Notes: a model not told the origin generated them from the letters alone. 50,241 bases of DNA from Lactobacillus sp. (GCF_014803895.1 NZ_JAAVAU010000030.1:1-50241); one strand, 5' to 3'; counted from the stretch's first letter, positions 18,212 through 29,074 are shown. A program made the numbers and translations.

Positions 18212-20965
18212 ATGGAACAAATAACCTTATCTAAACAAGCATTATCTTTATGGGGTAAGAAAAAAGTTAATCATAATAACGAAAAACAATGGTTGCCATT
18301 AGTTGCGCACTTAGTTGATACCAAGAATGTTATTGGCTGGTTATACAATCACTGGCTTGATACTGGACAAAGAAATATTTTGAACAAAATTTTTGATAAT
18401 AGTGATGATATTCAAAATCTGGTTGCATTTTTAGGCTATATTCATGATATTGGAAAGGCTACCCCAGCTTTTCAAACTAAGGAATCCTTTGTACATAATA
18501 AAGATTTAGACCAAGAGTTATTAGAAAAACTTATAAGGAACGGTTTTACTGGATTAGATGACTTAAATTTACAGGAGCCACGTAAGTCACTTCATGCTGT
18601 AGCAGGGGAGACAATTTTAGAAAATGCAGGTTTATGTGAAAGTGTCGGCGCCATTATTGGTGGACACCATGGTAAACCTCAAGAAGAATATTTTGATTAT
18701 GAAGATCAATTAGATAATTACACTGCTAATTATTATCAGTCTGATATGTATAAAGAAAATCCTACCCGTGAAAAATGGGAAAGAGTACAAAATGAGTTAA
18801 TTAATTACGGATTATCATTATGTAATTTAAATAGTCTTGAAGATATTCCAGAAATAACTCAACCACAGGCGGTTATCTTGGAAGGCTTAGTCATTATGGC
18901 TGACTGGTTGGCTTCAAGTGAGTTTATTATAAAAGATGAACAAAAAATACCTCTATTTCCATTAATTTCTGTTGATCAAGGTTTTACAGATATTGATGAA
19001 ACTCAAAGATACCATCAAGGGATTATGAATTGGCTTAATACAGATTCATGGACTCCTCAACCAATCCTTCAACCTGAAAAGCAATATCAGAAACGTTGGA
19101 ATTTTAATCCCAGAGCTGTACAACAAGAAATGTCTAAAATAATAGGTGACAGCGTTGATCCGGGAATGATAATCATTGAAGCACCAATGGGTATTGGTAA
19201 AACAGAAATTGCTTTAATGGCTGTAGAGCAACTAGCTGCTAAAACTGGGAGAAATGGTCTTTTCTTTGGCTTGCCTACTCAAGCAACTTCGAATGCTATG
19301 TTTGAAAGAGTTGATAAATGGCTTAATGAAATTGCAGAAGAGGAAGATATTAAAATCCCAATTAAATTAATGCATGGGAAAGCTCAATTTAATAAAAAAT
19401 ATCGCAAAATTCCTAAGGCAGAGAACATTGAATCAGATGAAGGCTCAGTTGTAGTTAATGAGTGGTTCAATGGAAAAAAGTCAATTTTAACTGACTTTGT
19501 AATTGGAACTATTGATCAATTACTTTTAATGGGATTAAAGCAGAAACATTTAGCTTTGCGACATTTGGGACTAAGTGGCAAAGTTGTAGTTATTGATGAA
19601 GTCCACGCTTATGATACTTATATGGATTCCTATTTAGAAAAAGCAATTGAATGGTTGGGAGCGTATAATGTTTCTGTGATTGCTTTATCTGCTACTTTGC
19701 CTGTAGCTAAAAGAAATAGTTTGTTAAAAGCATATGCTAAGGGAAAATACGGTAGTAAAAAATTTAAAACTAAGGATGATAGTTGGCAATCATGTCAAGC
19801 ATATCCATTACTTAGCATGTTAGATGGGCGAAAATTAATACAAACAACAGAATTTGAAGCACCTAAGACACCAACTCATGTCGCAGTAACTCGCTTAAAT
19901 GTTGAAGATGATAAAGTAATTAAGCAAGTCAATAATAAGATAAAAAATGGTGGGGTAGCTGGTGTTATTGTCAATACTGTTAAGAGAGCGCAGATGTTAG
20001 CACAAATTGCGAAAGAAAAAGTAGATAATGATACACAAGTTTTACTCTTACATTCAGCGTTTTTAGCTACAGATAGAAGTAAACGCGAAGATGATCTTCA
20101 AGACTTAATTGGCAAGGGAAAACAAAGACCTCAAAAATTAATTGTTATTGGTACTCAAGTTTTAGAACAATCTCTAGATATTGACTTTGATGTAATGTTT
20201 ACAGATATTGCACCAATAGACTTGATTTTACAAAGAGCAGGCCGTCTACATCGTCACCAAATTGATAGACCACAAGGTTTAGAAAATCCACGGCTTTATG
20301 TAATGGGTATTAAGAGTTTGGGGGACTACGATGAAGGAACTGAAGCTATTTATGAACAGTATCTTTTAATGAAGACAGATTACTTTTTGAAAGATGAAAT
20401 TGATTTACCTAGCGATATTTCTCCACTGGTTCAAGACGTATATTCTGAGGATACTGATTCTGAGGTTGAAAATATTGCAGAAGCTAAGGCAAAATTAGAT
20501 GTTGATCAACATGAAGCTAAAAGGAAAGCTAGAGGATATCAAATTATGCCACCTGAGGATGACGAAACTTTGCATGGTTGGCTAGATAATTCAAACAAGG
20601 CTTCTGAACTTAGTGACATTAAAGCTGAAGCTGCAGTGAGAGATACCCAAGAAAGTATTGAAGTTATTTTACTTCGTAAGAAAGATAATGATTATTACTT
20701 GCTGAGCGGAGAAAATATCAAAGATGTGTCTGATGATATTGTGGCGCAACAAATAATTCGTTTGCCACATGCATTGACAATGGATATAGAGAAGTCCATC
20801 GAAACTTTAGAAAGTATTACCCAAACTAATTTTCCAGGATGGAAAGATAGTGTATGGCTTCGTGGAGCAATAGCTTTAGTATTAGATGAAAATAATGAAG
20901 TTGAATTTGGAAATTATAAAGTTAAGTATTCTTCTGATTTTGGATTAAGTTATGAAAAAGTGTAA
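18212..20965 (+). CDS. cas3: Cas3 helicase-nuclease, type I-E
   Basis: Recruited by Cascade to nick and degrade target DNA. 917 aa. The N-terminal HD nuclease has H33 and H78-D79 (GYIHDIGKATPAF) and GGHHGK. The SF2 helicase follows with Walker A APMGIGKTE, Walker B VVIDEVHAYD, SATLP, and motifs V/VI in LEQSLDIDFD and LILQRAGRLHRH. All key residues are present, so interference should be possible. It is separated from cas8e by about 200 bp holding its own small transcription unit, instead of being directly joined to the Cascade genes. The last ~25 bp also contain a promoter for that unit. Confidence 0.97.
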   Translation: MEQITLSKQALSLWGKKKVNHNNEKQWLPLVAHLVDTKNVIGWLYNHWLDTGQRNILNKIFDNSDDIQNLVAFLGYIHDIGKATPAFQTKESFVHNKDLDQELLEKLIRNGFTGLDDLNLQEPRKSLHAVAGETILENAGLCESVGAIIGGHHGKPQEEYFDYEDQLDNYTANYYQSDMYKENPTREKWERVQNELINYGLSLCNLNSLEDIPEITQPQAVILEGLVIMADWLASSEFIIKDEQKIPLFPLISVDQGFTDIDETQRYHQGIMNWLNTDSWTPQPILQPEKQYQKRWNFNPRAVQQEMSKIIGDSVDPGMIIIEAPMGIGKTEIALMAVEQLAAKTGRNGLFFGLPTQATSNAMFERVDKWLNEIAEEEDIKIPIKLMHGKAQFNKKYRKIPKAENIESDEGSVVVNEWFNGKKSILTDFVIGTIDQLLLMGLKQKHLALRHLGLSGKVVVIDEVHAYDTYMDSYLEKAIEWLGAYNVSVIALSATLPVAKRNSLLKAYAKGKYGSKKFKTKDDSWQSCQAYPLLSMLDGRKLIQTTEFEAPKTPTHVAVTRLNVEDDKVIKQVNNKIKNGGVAGVIVNTVKRAQMLAQIAKEKVDNDTQVLLLHSAFLATDRSKREDDLQDLIGKGKQRPQKLIVIGTQVLEQSLDIDFDVMFTDIAPIDLILQRAGRLHRHQIDRPQGLENPRLYVMGIKSLGDYDEGTEAIYEQYLLMKTDYFLKDEIDLPSDISPLVQDVYSEDTDSEVENIAEAKAKLDVDQHEAKRKARGYQIMPPEDDETLHGWLDNSNKASELSDIKAEAAVRDTQESIEVILLRKKDNDYYLLSGENIKDVSDDIVAQQIIRLPHALTMDIEKSIETLESITQTNFPGWKDSVWLRGAIALVLDENNEVEFGNYKVKYSSDFGLSYEKV

Positions 20966-20968
20966 AAT
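20940..20968 (+). promoter_or_regulatory. Promoter of the crRNA-like RNA, embedded in the cas3 3' end
   Basis: TTGGAT (20940-20945), 17-bp spacer, TAAAAT (20963-20968); the -10 overlaps the cas3 stop codon region. A start about 7 nt downstream would fall on the first base of the degenerate repeat (20975). About 20 of 30 bases match the array promoter at 27870-27899, including -35, -10 and spacing. Confidence 0.6.
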
Positions 20969-20974
20969 GTAAGG

Positions 20975-21082
20975 GTGATCCTCATGTAGGTGAGGGTGAT
21001 CCTGTTAGTTATATTTCTAAAGAGTAATCCTCATTTTATGAGGCGGCGATATCAATTAAGTGATGTTGCCTTTTTATTTTTT
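20975..21082 (+). ncRNA. Degenerate mini-CRISPR encoding a crRNA-like (CreR-type) RNA
   Basis: First pseudo-repeat 20975-21003: 29 nt, 21 identical to the array repeat without gaps. Its hairpin CCTCAT-GTAG-GTGAGG keeps pairing through changes on both sides compared with CCCCAC-GAAT-GTGGGG, and its last eight bases GTGATCCT match the crRNA 5' handle GTGATCCC at 7 of 8. Pseudo-spacer 21004-21023 (20 nt). Second pseudo-repeat 21024-21053 begins GTAATCC (array GTATTCC) with hairpin CCTCAT-TTT-ATGAGG. A rho-independent terminator overlaps its end. Seen directly: repeat similarity, hairpins, promoter and terminator. Inferred: Cas6e processing and loading into Cascade. The pseudo-spacer matches the cas8e promoter. 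No toxin ORF is present, so it resembles CreR regulators and not a CreTA toxin-antitoxin pair. Confidence 0.7.
21045..21082 (+). terminator. Terminator of the crRNA-like RNA
   Basis: GGCGATATCA (21045-21054) pairs with TGATGTTGCC (21061-21070) as ten pairs, two of them G-U, with a 6-nt loop, followed by TTTTTATTTTTT. It also separates cas3 from cas8e. Confidence 0.75.
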
Positions 21083-21103
21083 ATAAAACACTTGTAAATG
21101 ACT

Positions 21104-21131
21104 TTGTTAAGATGTATTTTTTAAATATAAA
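21104..21131 (+). promoter_or_regulatory. Promoter of the Cascade operon (cas8e onward)
   Basis: TTGTTA (21104-21109), 16-bp spacer, TATAAA (21126-21131). A weaker alternative is TTGTAA (21092-21097) with TATTTT (21115-21120). The first puts the transcription start near 21138, inside the pseudo-spacer match. Confidence 0.55.
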
Positions 21132-21132
21132 T

Positions 21133-21152
21133 GTTAGATATATATCTATAAA
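21133..21152 (+). promoter_or_regulatory. Candidate Cascade operator: match to the pseudo-spacer
   Basis: 16 of 20 bases equal the pseudo-spacer at 21004-21023. Mismatches are at positions 6, 12, 17 and 19. Positions 1-5, 7-11 and 13-16 match. The PAM-side trinucleotide is AAT (21130-21132), overlapping the -10. Type I-E Cascade leaves every sixth base unpaired, so positions 6 and 12 should not matter. Partial pairing of this length would be expected to allow binding without Cas3 cleavage. Confidence 0.6.
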
Positions 21153-21167
21153 AAGGAGTGATAATGA

Positions 21168-22859
21168 GTGAATAGTAAATTGCGTTTTAATTTGGTAACA
21201 GATCCATGGATCAAAGTAATCAGTAAAGATGATTATGCTGAAAAAGAGATCTCCCTAACTGAATTATTTCAAAATATTGGTAAATATTATCAACTTACTG
21301 GTGATACCCGCGCTCAAGATTTAGCGATACTGCGTTTTTTATTATCGATACTTTTAACTGTCTATACTCGTTTTGATGCTGATGATGAACAGTATGAGTG
21401 GTTAAAATTAGATGATAAATGGCGAGTGGTTGAGATAGATGATGATATCGATAAGTTGAATAAGATATTATTGAAAACTTGGAAGCAAATTTATAAACAG
21501 CAGGGTTTCACTGATAAAGTAGTAGAGTATTTAAATAAGTACAAGAATAAATTTGATTTATTTGGCGATACTCCCTTTTATCAGGTTACTAGAGAAGTAT
21601 ATGATCAAAATGTTGATGCTAAAAAGCAAGTTTCTAAAGGAAAAGGTACAGTAGCCGTTAAGCAGATAAATCGCAGAATCTCTGAAAGCAATAACACACC
21701 GTCTATATTCTCTCCTAAATCCGAAGAGGAGAAAAATAAAACGAACTTTGCTGAATTAACGAGATGGTTGATTACCTATCAGAATTTTTCTGGAGTTACT
21801 GATAAAACTAAGGTATCCTCAAAAGAAAAATTTTCAGTATCCAAGGGATGGCTATATTCGATTTCTCCTGTTTTTGTTAAGGGCAATGACTTATTTGAAA
21901 CATTAATGTTCAATTTAACATTGATAAATGATAAAGATGAAGACCTAAGAGTACTTAAGCAAAAACCAGTTTGGGAATATGAAGATATTAATGAATATAT
22001 TCAGCGTCGATTGACTGCGAAGTTTCCTGACAATTTGGCAGAATTATATACACTCTGGAGTAGGATGCTCCATATTGAGTGGGATGAGGATAAACCAACT
22101 ATTTTTACTGCTGGATTACCAAAAGTTGATAGTGATGGAATCTTTTTAGAACCAATGACTACCTGGCGTAAAGATAAAAAAGGTGTAGAAAGTCCAGCGA
22201 CTAAGAATAGAAATAATTTAAATATTGCTATGTGGCGTAATTTTGGTCAATATGTACCAGTTGCTGTGAAAAAAAATGATGATGACCCACGTACTCCAAT
22301 AATGGTAAATTGGATTCGGAATCTTAAAAATAAGGGGTTTATTCCTAAACTTAGAAGTATAAACTTAGTTTCTGTAGCGATGATTAGTGATGGAAATACC
22401 TCGCAATCTCCATATGCAGAAGTAGTCAATAATATGGAAGCTGAAGCTGGGGTATTATTTGACGATGATCATGAATTTGCTAAAAGATGGCCTGTAAAAA
22501 TTGAATCTGTAGTTATAGATACGCAAAAAATTGCAAGTTATTTCTACTGGTTTGCAAAAGAATTTTCTGAACTTCGAGGCATAAAAGATAATAGCTGGGC
22601 CAATAAAGCAACAGCACGGTTTTATGATCAGTTGAATATACCGTTTTATGCATGGCTTTCGAGTTTAACGAATGATGACGATCGTGAGGTTAAAGTCAAA
22701 GAATGGCGAAAAATTTTAACCCAAATCGTTACTCAGCAAGCTAGAGAAATCTTTACATTATCAGCTTCACAGGAAATAATTGGTAGAGATAAGCAGAATG
22801 TCTTTACTATCTATAATAAATTAAGAAGAAATATACATGTATATTTCAAATCAAAGTAA
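21168..22859 (+). CDS. cas8e: Cas8e (Cse1/CasA), Cascade large subunit
   Basis: Large Cascade subunit that reads the PAM and recruits Cas3. 563 aa, beginning with the family-typical LRFNLVTDPWIKVI; other typical parts are FDLFGDTPFYQV and LTRWLITYQNFSGVTDK. The start is GTG 21168, 9 nt after AGGAG; the upstream ATG 21164 runs into a stop after three codons. It opens the Cascade-adaptation operon (cas8e-cse2-cas7e-cas5e-cas6e-cas1-cas2), with short gaps or overlaps throughout, and has its own promoter. Confidence 0.95.
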   Translation: MNSKLRFNLVTDPWIKVISKDDYAEKEISLTELFQNIGKYYQLTGDTRAQDLAILRFLLSILLTVYTRFDADDEQYEWLKLDDKWRVVEIDDDIDKLNKILLKTWKQIYKQQGFTDKVVEYLNKYKNKFDLFGDTPFYQVTREVYDQNVDAKKQVSKGKGTVAVKQINRRISESNNTPSIFSPKSEEEKNKTNFAELTRWLITYQNFSGVTDKTKVSSKEKFSVSKGWLYSISPVFVKGNDLFETLMFNLTLINDKDEDLRVLKQKPVWEYEDINEYIQRRLTAKFPDNLAELYTLWSRMLHIEWDEDKPTIFTAGLPKVDSDGIFLEPMTTWRKDKKGVESPATKNRNNLNIAMWRNFGQYVPVAVKKNDDDPRTPIMVNWIRNLKNKGFIPKLRSINLVSVAMISDGNTSQSPYAEVVNNMEAEAGVLFDDDHEFAKRWPVKIESVVIDTQKIASYFYWFAKEFSELRGIKDNSWANKATARFYDQLNIPFYAWLSSLTNDDDREVKVKEWRKILTQIVTQQAREIFTLSASQEIIGRDKQNVFTIYNKLRRNIHVYFKSK

Positions 22860-22868
22860 GGGGATAGT

Positions 22869-23522
22869 ATGAGTAACAAAAAGAATACTATTCGTTCTAT
22901 AACAGCACGAATAATTTATCAACTATATAATAATGGAGAAATTAATAAAGGCGTTTTGGCTACATTAAGAAGAACTACTTCTATGGCTGATAAAGGAGCT
23001 GAAAAAGTTTGGCCATTTATTTTTGATAATATAGCAACTGATAATAAAAATGCGCAGATTAATATTTTGAGTACAAATGGTAATCCTACTAGACAGGAAA
23101 ATGCTATTTATACGGCATTACATTGTTATGCAATGTTTCAACAAGGAATTGACCAAACATGTGTATACGCTGCTTCCACTACTAGAAAAGATGAAGAAGG
23201 GTCCGAAGAAAAAGGTCTTACGCTTTTTAGCGCCTTAAGAATGGTGAAAAATAGTGATTCTAAAGTTGCAGAAGCTTTAGATAGACGAGTAACAGTACTG
23301 TTAGCGACAACAAACATAAATAGTGCTATTAAATCAATCACTCATTTGGTAAGTATGCTTAAAGGCAAAAAACTAGGATTCAAAATTGATTTTGCCCAAT
23401 TAGCCAGTGACTTAAATGTGTTTCAGATTAGCCCCAAGACAGCTAGAGAAATTGCTTTAAAGTGGGGAAGAGATTATTACTGGAATACCTATGCACTAAA
23501 AAATCAAAATGAAGAAAATTAA
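22869..23522 (+). CDS. cse2: Cse2 (CasB/Cas11e), Cascade small subunit
   Basis: Small helical subunit that stabilises the R-loop along the Cascade belly. 217 aa, with the family-typical start region GVLATLRRTTSMADKGAEKVWPFIF and basic helices in the C-terminal part (RMVKNSDSKVAEALDRR). Starts 10 bp after cas8e with RBS AAGGGGAT. Slightly longer than the E. coli protein. Confidence 0.93.
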   Translation: MSNKKNTIRSITARIIYQLYNNGEINKGVLATLRRTTSMADKGAEKVWPFIFDNIATDNKNAQINILSTNGNPTRQENAIYTALHCYAMFQQGIDQTCVYAASTTRKDEEGSEEKGLTLFSALRMVKNSDSKVAEALDRRVTVLLATTNINSAIKSITHLVSMLKGKKLGFKIDFAQLASDLNVFQISPKTAREIALKWGRDYYWNTYALKNQNEEN

Positions 23523-23547
23523 TCATGATTCAAGGAGAAAGAATAAA

Positions 23548-24657
23548 ATGAAGAATATGTATTTAGATATTAATTTATTACAAACTGTGCCATCCTCAAA
23601 TATTAACCGTGATGATACTGGTTCCCCTAAAACTGCAATTTACGGTGGTGTGCCTCGTTCAAGAGTTTCATCTCAAAGTTGGAAGAGAGCAATGCGGTTA
23701 GCATTTGAGGAAGAAACTAAGGATGCAGAGTGGCTGGAGAGCTATCGTACATTGAAAGCACCAACTATTTTGGCTAAAAAATTACAAAAACTTGATAATG
23801 AATTAAGTGATAAAGATGCAAATGAGAAAGCAGAGAAAATTTTTAAAGCTGCTGGAATAAAGGGTCTTGATAAGAATAAAGATACGGGAGAGTATTCAAC
23901 TAAAGCATTGCTCTTGGTTAGTGACGGTCAGTTGGAAAAAATTGCTAAATTTACTTTAGAGATTGATAAATTAGATAAAGATGCAGCAAAAGAAATCAAA
24001 AATATTTTAATGGGTAATCAATCATTAGACTTAGCTCTTTTTGGTAGAATGGTGGCTGATAATCCCGAATTGAATGTTGATGCGTCTAGTCAAGTAGCTC
24101 ATGCTGTTTCTACTCATGAAGTTACACCAGAATTTGATTTTTATACTGCAGTAGATGATGTTAAAGAAGATAATGAATCTGGGTCAGCTATGTTGGGAAC
24201 ACTTGAATATAATTCTTCAACTTTGTATAGATATGCAAATGTGAATGTTAGAGACTTAATGCATAATTTAGGTAGTAAGGACTTAACTTTAGAAGGTTTG
24301 AAGTTATTTATCAAAGATTTCATCATGACAATGCCAACGGGTAAGGAAAATAGCTATGCTAACAAGACTTTGCCACAATACGTGCTGATTAATGTACGTG
24401 ATGATACACCAGTTAACTTAGTATCTGCTTTTGAAACGCCGGTTAACTCAAATGGAGGATATGTAAATGCTTCAATTAAGCGATTAGAAGCGGAAAATAA
24501 GAATAGCTTAAAATTTGTTGATCAGCCAATATTTAGTATTGCTTTAACAAGTAAAGAATCTAAGATTGATAATGAAGCCCAAAATATTGATGATTTGATT
24601 AATCAAACTACTGAGTTTATTGGTCAGGAGTTAAAAGATGAAGACAGCAACGATTAG
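23548..24657 (+). CDS. cas7e: Cas7e (Cse4/CasC), Cascade backbone subunit
   Basis: Six copies form the Cascade backbone on the crRNA spacer. 369 aa starting MKNMYLDINLLQTVPSSNIN, then NRDDTGSPKTAIYGGVPRSR and SSQSWKRAMR, all conserved in this family. ATG 23548 follows CAAGGAGA; the frame extends upstream to 23509 inside cse2, but without a good RBS. The 3' end overlaps cas5e by 20 bp. Confidence 0.95.
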   Translation: MKNMYLDINLLQTVPSSNINRDDTGSPKTAIYGGVPRSRVSSQSWKRAMRLAFEEETKDAEWLESYRTLKAPTILAKKLQKLDNELSDKDANEKAEKIFKAAGIKGLDKNKDTGEYSTKALLLVSDGQLEKIAKFTLEIDKLDKDAAKEIKNILMGNQSLDLALFGRMVADNPELNVDASSQVAHAVSTHEVTPEFDFYTAVDDVKEDNESGSAMLGTLEYNSSTLYRYANVNVRDLMHNLGSKDLTLEGLKLFIKDFIMTMPTGKENSYANKTLPQYVLINVRDDTPVNLVSAFETPVNSNGGYVNASIKRLEAENKNSLKFVDQPIFSIALTSKESKIDNEAQNIDDLINQTTEFIGQELKDEDSND

Positions 24658-25360
24658 ATTAACTGCGCCCTTGCAGTCGTACGGAAATCAGGCTGATTTT
24701 AATCAGAGAACGACGAATTATTATCCAACAAAGAGTGCAATTATTGGTATGGTTGCTGCAGCATTGGGTTATCAAAGGGATAATTCTAGAATTGAAGAAT
24801 TAAATAAATTACTAGTAGCCGTTCGGATTGAACAACCGAGTAAAATGATGACTGAATTTCAAACGGTAGAATATCATAAAAGTTCAACTAAAACTGCTCG
24901 TAAGTTAACTTATCGTCAGTTTTTGCAAGATGCTGTTTTTGTGGTAGCAATTGGCAGTAATGATAATCAAGCAATTGATCAATTAATTAACGCTTTGAAA
25001 CATCCTAAATTTCAACTTTATTTAGGAAGAAGATCTAATCCACCTGCAGGACCGCTGAAAGTTGATGATTTTCAAGATAAAAATCCAATCCAAGTTTTAG
25101 AAGATTTACCTTGGCAAGCTTCTAAATGGTACCAGAAAAAATTCCCTAAAAAAGAATTCACAGCTAAAATAATCGCAGATGCTGTCCTTATTCCTGATGG
25201 TAAAGTGATTTTTACCAAGGATAAGGTAGGTTCGTTTAATCAAAAAGATAGATATCATAAATATCGCGCAATAACAGAAAAGAAAGTTCAACTTGAAAAC
25301 CTTGAATATGAGCAAGAAAAACATTTTCGTAGTGATTTAGATTATTGGTCAGCTATTTAG
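24638..25360 (+). CDS. cas5e: Cas5e (CasD), Cascade 5'-handle-binding subunit
   Basis: Caps the 5' end of the crRNA. 240 aa with the RAMP-type N-terminus TATIRLTAPLQSYGNQADF, YPTKSAIIGMVAAALGY and LGRRSNPPAGPL, all typical of I-E Cas5. Starts within the end of cas7e, with the RBS CAGGAG inside that gene. Confidence 0.95.
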   Translation: MKTATIRLTAPLQSYGNQADFNQRTTNYYPTKSAIIGMVAAALGYQRDNSRIEELNKLLVAVRIEQPSKMMTEFQTVEYHKSSTKTARKLTYRQFLQDAVFVVAIGSNDNQAIDQLINALKHPKFQLYLGRRSNPPAGPLKVDDFQDKNPIQVLEDLPWQASKWYQKKFPKKEFTAKIIADAVLIPDGKVIFTKDKVGSFNQKDRYHKYRAITEKKVQLENLEYEQEKHFRSDLDYWSAI

Positions 25361-25370
25361 GAGGATAATT

Positions 25371-27908
<2,538 letters not shown>

Positions 27909-27937
27909 GAAGGTTATAACAACGGGCTTTAATTACT

Positions 27938-28263
27938 GTATTCCCCACGAATGTGGGGGTGATCCCCGGAAAGCAGATTATTTTTAGTGAAAACAAAAGT
28001 ATTCCCCACGAATGTGGGGGTGATCCCATTAGTAGGTAAGACTGCACCGCAATATAATAGTATTCCCCACGAATGTGGGGGTGATCCCAATAAAGCTATG
28101 CGTGGGCTTAGATACTGAAAGTATTCCCCACGAATGTGGGGGTGATCCCATTGTTTATACCGACAAAGCAGGCTGGAAAAAGTATTCCCCACGAATGTGG
28201 GGATGATCCCAAGCAATAACAATTAATTTACAAGTCCAAACAGTATTCCCCACGAATGTGGGG
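27938..28263 (+). CRISPR. Type I-E CRISPR array, 6 repeats and 5 spacers
   Basis: Repeat of 29 bp (GTATTCCCCACGAAT followed by GTGGGGGTGATCCC) starting at 27938, 27999, 28060, 28121, 28182 and 28243: an exact 61-bp period and 32-nt spacers. Repeats 1-4 are identical, repeat 5 has one G-to-A change (GGGGATGATCCC), and repeat 6 loses the array sequence after GTGGGG. Degeneration at the far end and cas2 at the near end set the orientation. Every spacer is preceded by C, so the last repeat base may derive from the PAM. Spacer targets could not be identified here. Confidence 0.98.
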
Positions 28264-28312
28264 TCATTCTAGAGTAATTTATAATCTACATAGATTATAA
28301 AGACTAACCGAG
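28258..28312 (+). repeat. CRISPR trailer, copy A of a 55-bp direct repeat
   Basis: Starts inside the terminal repeat (GTGGGGTCAT) and ends ACTAACCGAG. It matches 29930-29984 at 50 of 55 bases. Contains the dyad TAATCTA-CA-TAGATTA. Confidence 0.85.
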
Positions 28313-28340
28313 GCATTCATTCCTTTAGTTAGTCTTTTTT
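28301..28340 (+). terminator. Terminator of the CRISPR array
   Basis: AGACTAAC (28301-28308) pairs with GTTAGTCT (28328-28335), followed by TTTTTT. The 5' arm lies within the duplicated trailer. Confidence 0.75.
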
Positions 28341-28538
28341 GTTTTTAAATCTTTTTTCAGTAGTAATTTAATTAATAAAATATATGGTACAAAAGTAGTC
28401 ACCCTAGGAGATTCATAAAATTTTAGAGTAACTTATTTTTTGTTGCTAACTTATAAAATTTATCTATTTTAGTATCTATCTAGGTGCATTATAGTAAGTG
28501 AAAGGAGGAAAAATAGGAATAGGTTGGAGGTGATAAAA

Positions 28539-28655
28539 GTGTTTTGGCACAGACCTAAGCCTAAAAAGAAAAAGGCTACAATTACCATTCACATTAGAAT
28601 AAAATTGGTAATTGTAACCTTCGAATTAAACCAAACCATCACAAAGTGGTGGTAA
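28539..28655 (+). CDS. 38-aa basic beta-rich micro-protein, cassette 1
   Basis: GTG start preceded by GGAGGTGAT at good spacing. The first 12 residues are basic and aromatic (MFWHRPKPKKKK). Then comes a stretch of alternating hydrophobic and polar residues (ATITIHIRIKLVIVTFEL), suggesting one or two beta strands, ending TKWW. Family not recognised. A second 38-aa protein at 29227 has the same length, layout, SD spacing and ending (KWK), which supports both as real genes. A hairpin follows, then the 44-aa membrane peptide gene. Confidence 0.6.
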   Translation: MFWHRPKPKKKKATITIHIRIKLVIVTFELNQTITKWW

Positions 28656-28656
28656 A

Positions 28657-28690
28657 TGAAAGGGGAGGGATTGAGGCTCCCTTCCTTTTC
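28657..28690 (+). terminator. Hairpin/attenuator within cassette 1
   Basis: GAAAGGGGAGGG pairs with CTCCCTTCCTTTTC (imperfect) directly after the 38-aa gene. Cassette 2 has a smaller GGGGA/TCCCC hairpin at the same place. Confidence 0.5.
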
Positions 28691-28722
28691 ATACACAATT
28701 ATAGCATGAAAGGATTATTAAG

Positions 28723-28857
28723 ATGAAAAAATTAATATTTGAATACTCAAACAGTGAAACAAAAACCGAAGCTAAATTGTGGTTCTATCCTGTTCGGTTT
28801 TGGGTAATCACTATTTTAGCTTTGGTTGGCTTTATAGTTTGGAAAGTGTGGTTTTAA
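28723..28857 (+). CDS. 44-aa single-pass membrane peptide, cassette 1
   Basis: ATG after AAAGGATT. Polar N-terminus (MKKLIFEYSNSETKTEAK), then a hydrophobic segment (VRFWVITILALVGFIVWKVW). It has the same length (44 aa) and plan as the peptide at 29415. The stop overlaps the next start (TAATG), as it does in cassette 2. Function unknown; a small toxin, holin-like or membrane regulatory peptide is possible but unsupported. Confidence 0.6.
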   Translation: MKKLIFEYSNSETKTEAKLWFYPVRFWVITILALVGFIVWKVWF

Positions 28858-29057
28858 TGGCTAAAATAACTGAGGCAAAGAAAAAAGCAAACAAAAAGTG
28901 GAATGATAAGAATAAAGATAAGAACACTTTGTATAATTATCGTTCAAAAACTAAGAAATTTATTTTGGAAATGGCTTCTAAAGATGATTTAGAAGATATA
29001 AAAAGATATGTACTTGAAAGAGAGGGAAGATTAAAGAGTAGTAAGACACAATTATAA
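28857..29057 (+). CDS. 66-aa helical basic protein, cassette 1
   Basis: MAKITEAKKKANKKWNDKNK followed by a Tyr-Arg-rich helix and FILEMASKDDLEDIKRYV. It recalls small conserved plasmid and phage proteins beginning MAKITEAQ, of unproven function, possibly DNA-binding. ATG 28857 overlaps the stop of the membrane peptide; the longer frame from 28779 has no RBS. It holds the place taken by an HTH regulator in cassette 2. A strong terminator follows. Confidence 0.7.
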   Translation: MAKITEAKKKANKKWNDKNKDKNTLYNYRSKTKKFILEMASKDDLEDIKRYVLEREGRLKSSKTQL

Positions 29058-29074
29058 TTCTAAGGGATTAAGGG

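Noticed and set aside
21083..21167. A toxin gene (CreT-like) beside the crRNA-like RNA
   Set aside because: No small ORF with an RBS was found there; the match target is the cas8e promoter, so a CreTA toxin-antitoxin module is not supported.
27929..28222. 97-codon reverse-strand frame across the CRISPR array
   Set aside because: It is the translation of the repeats themselves (repeating HPHIRGEYF-like units), with a period set by the 61-bp array unit.
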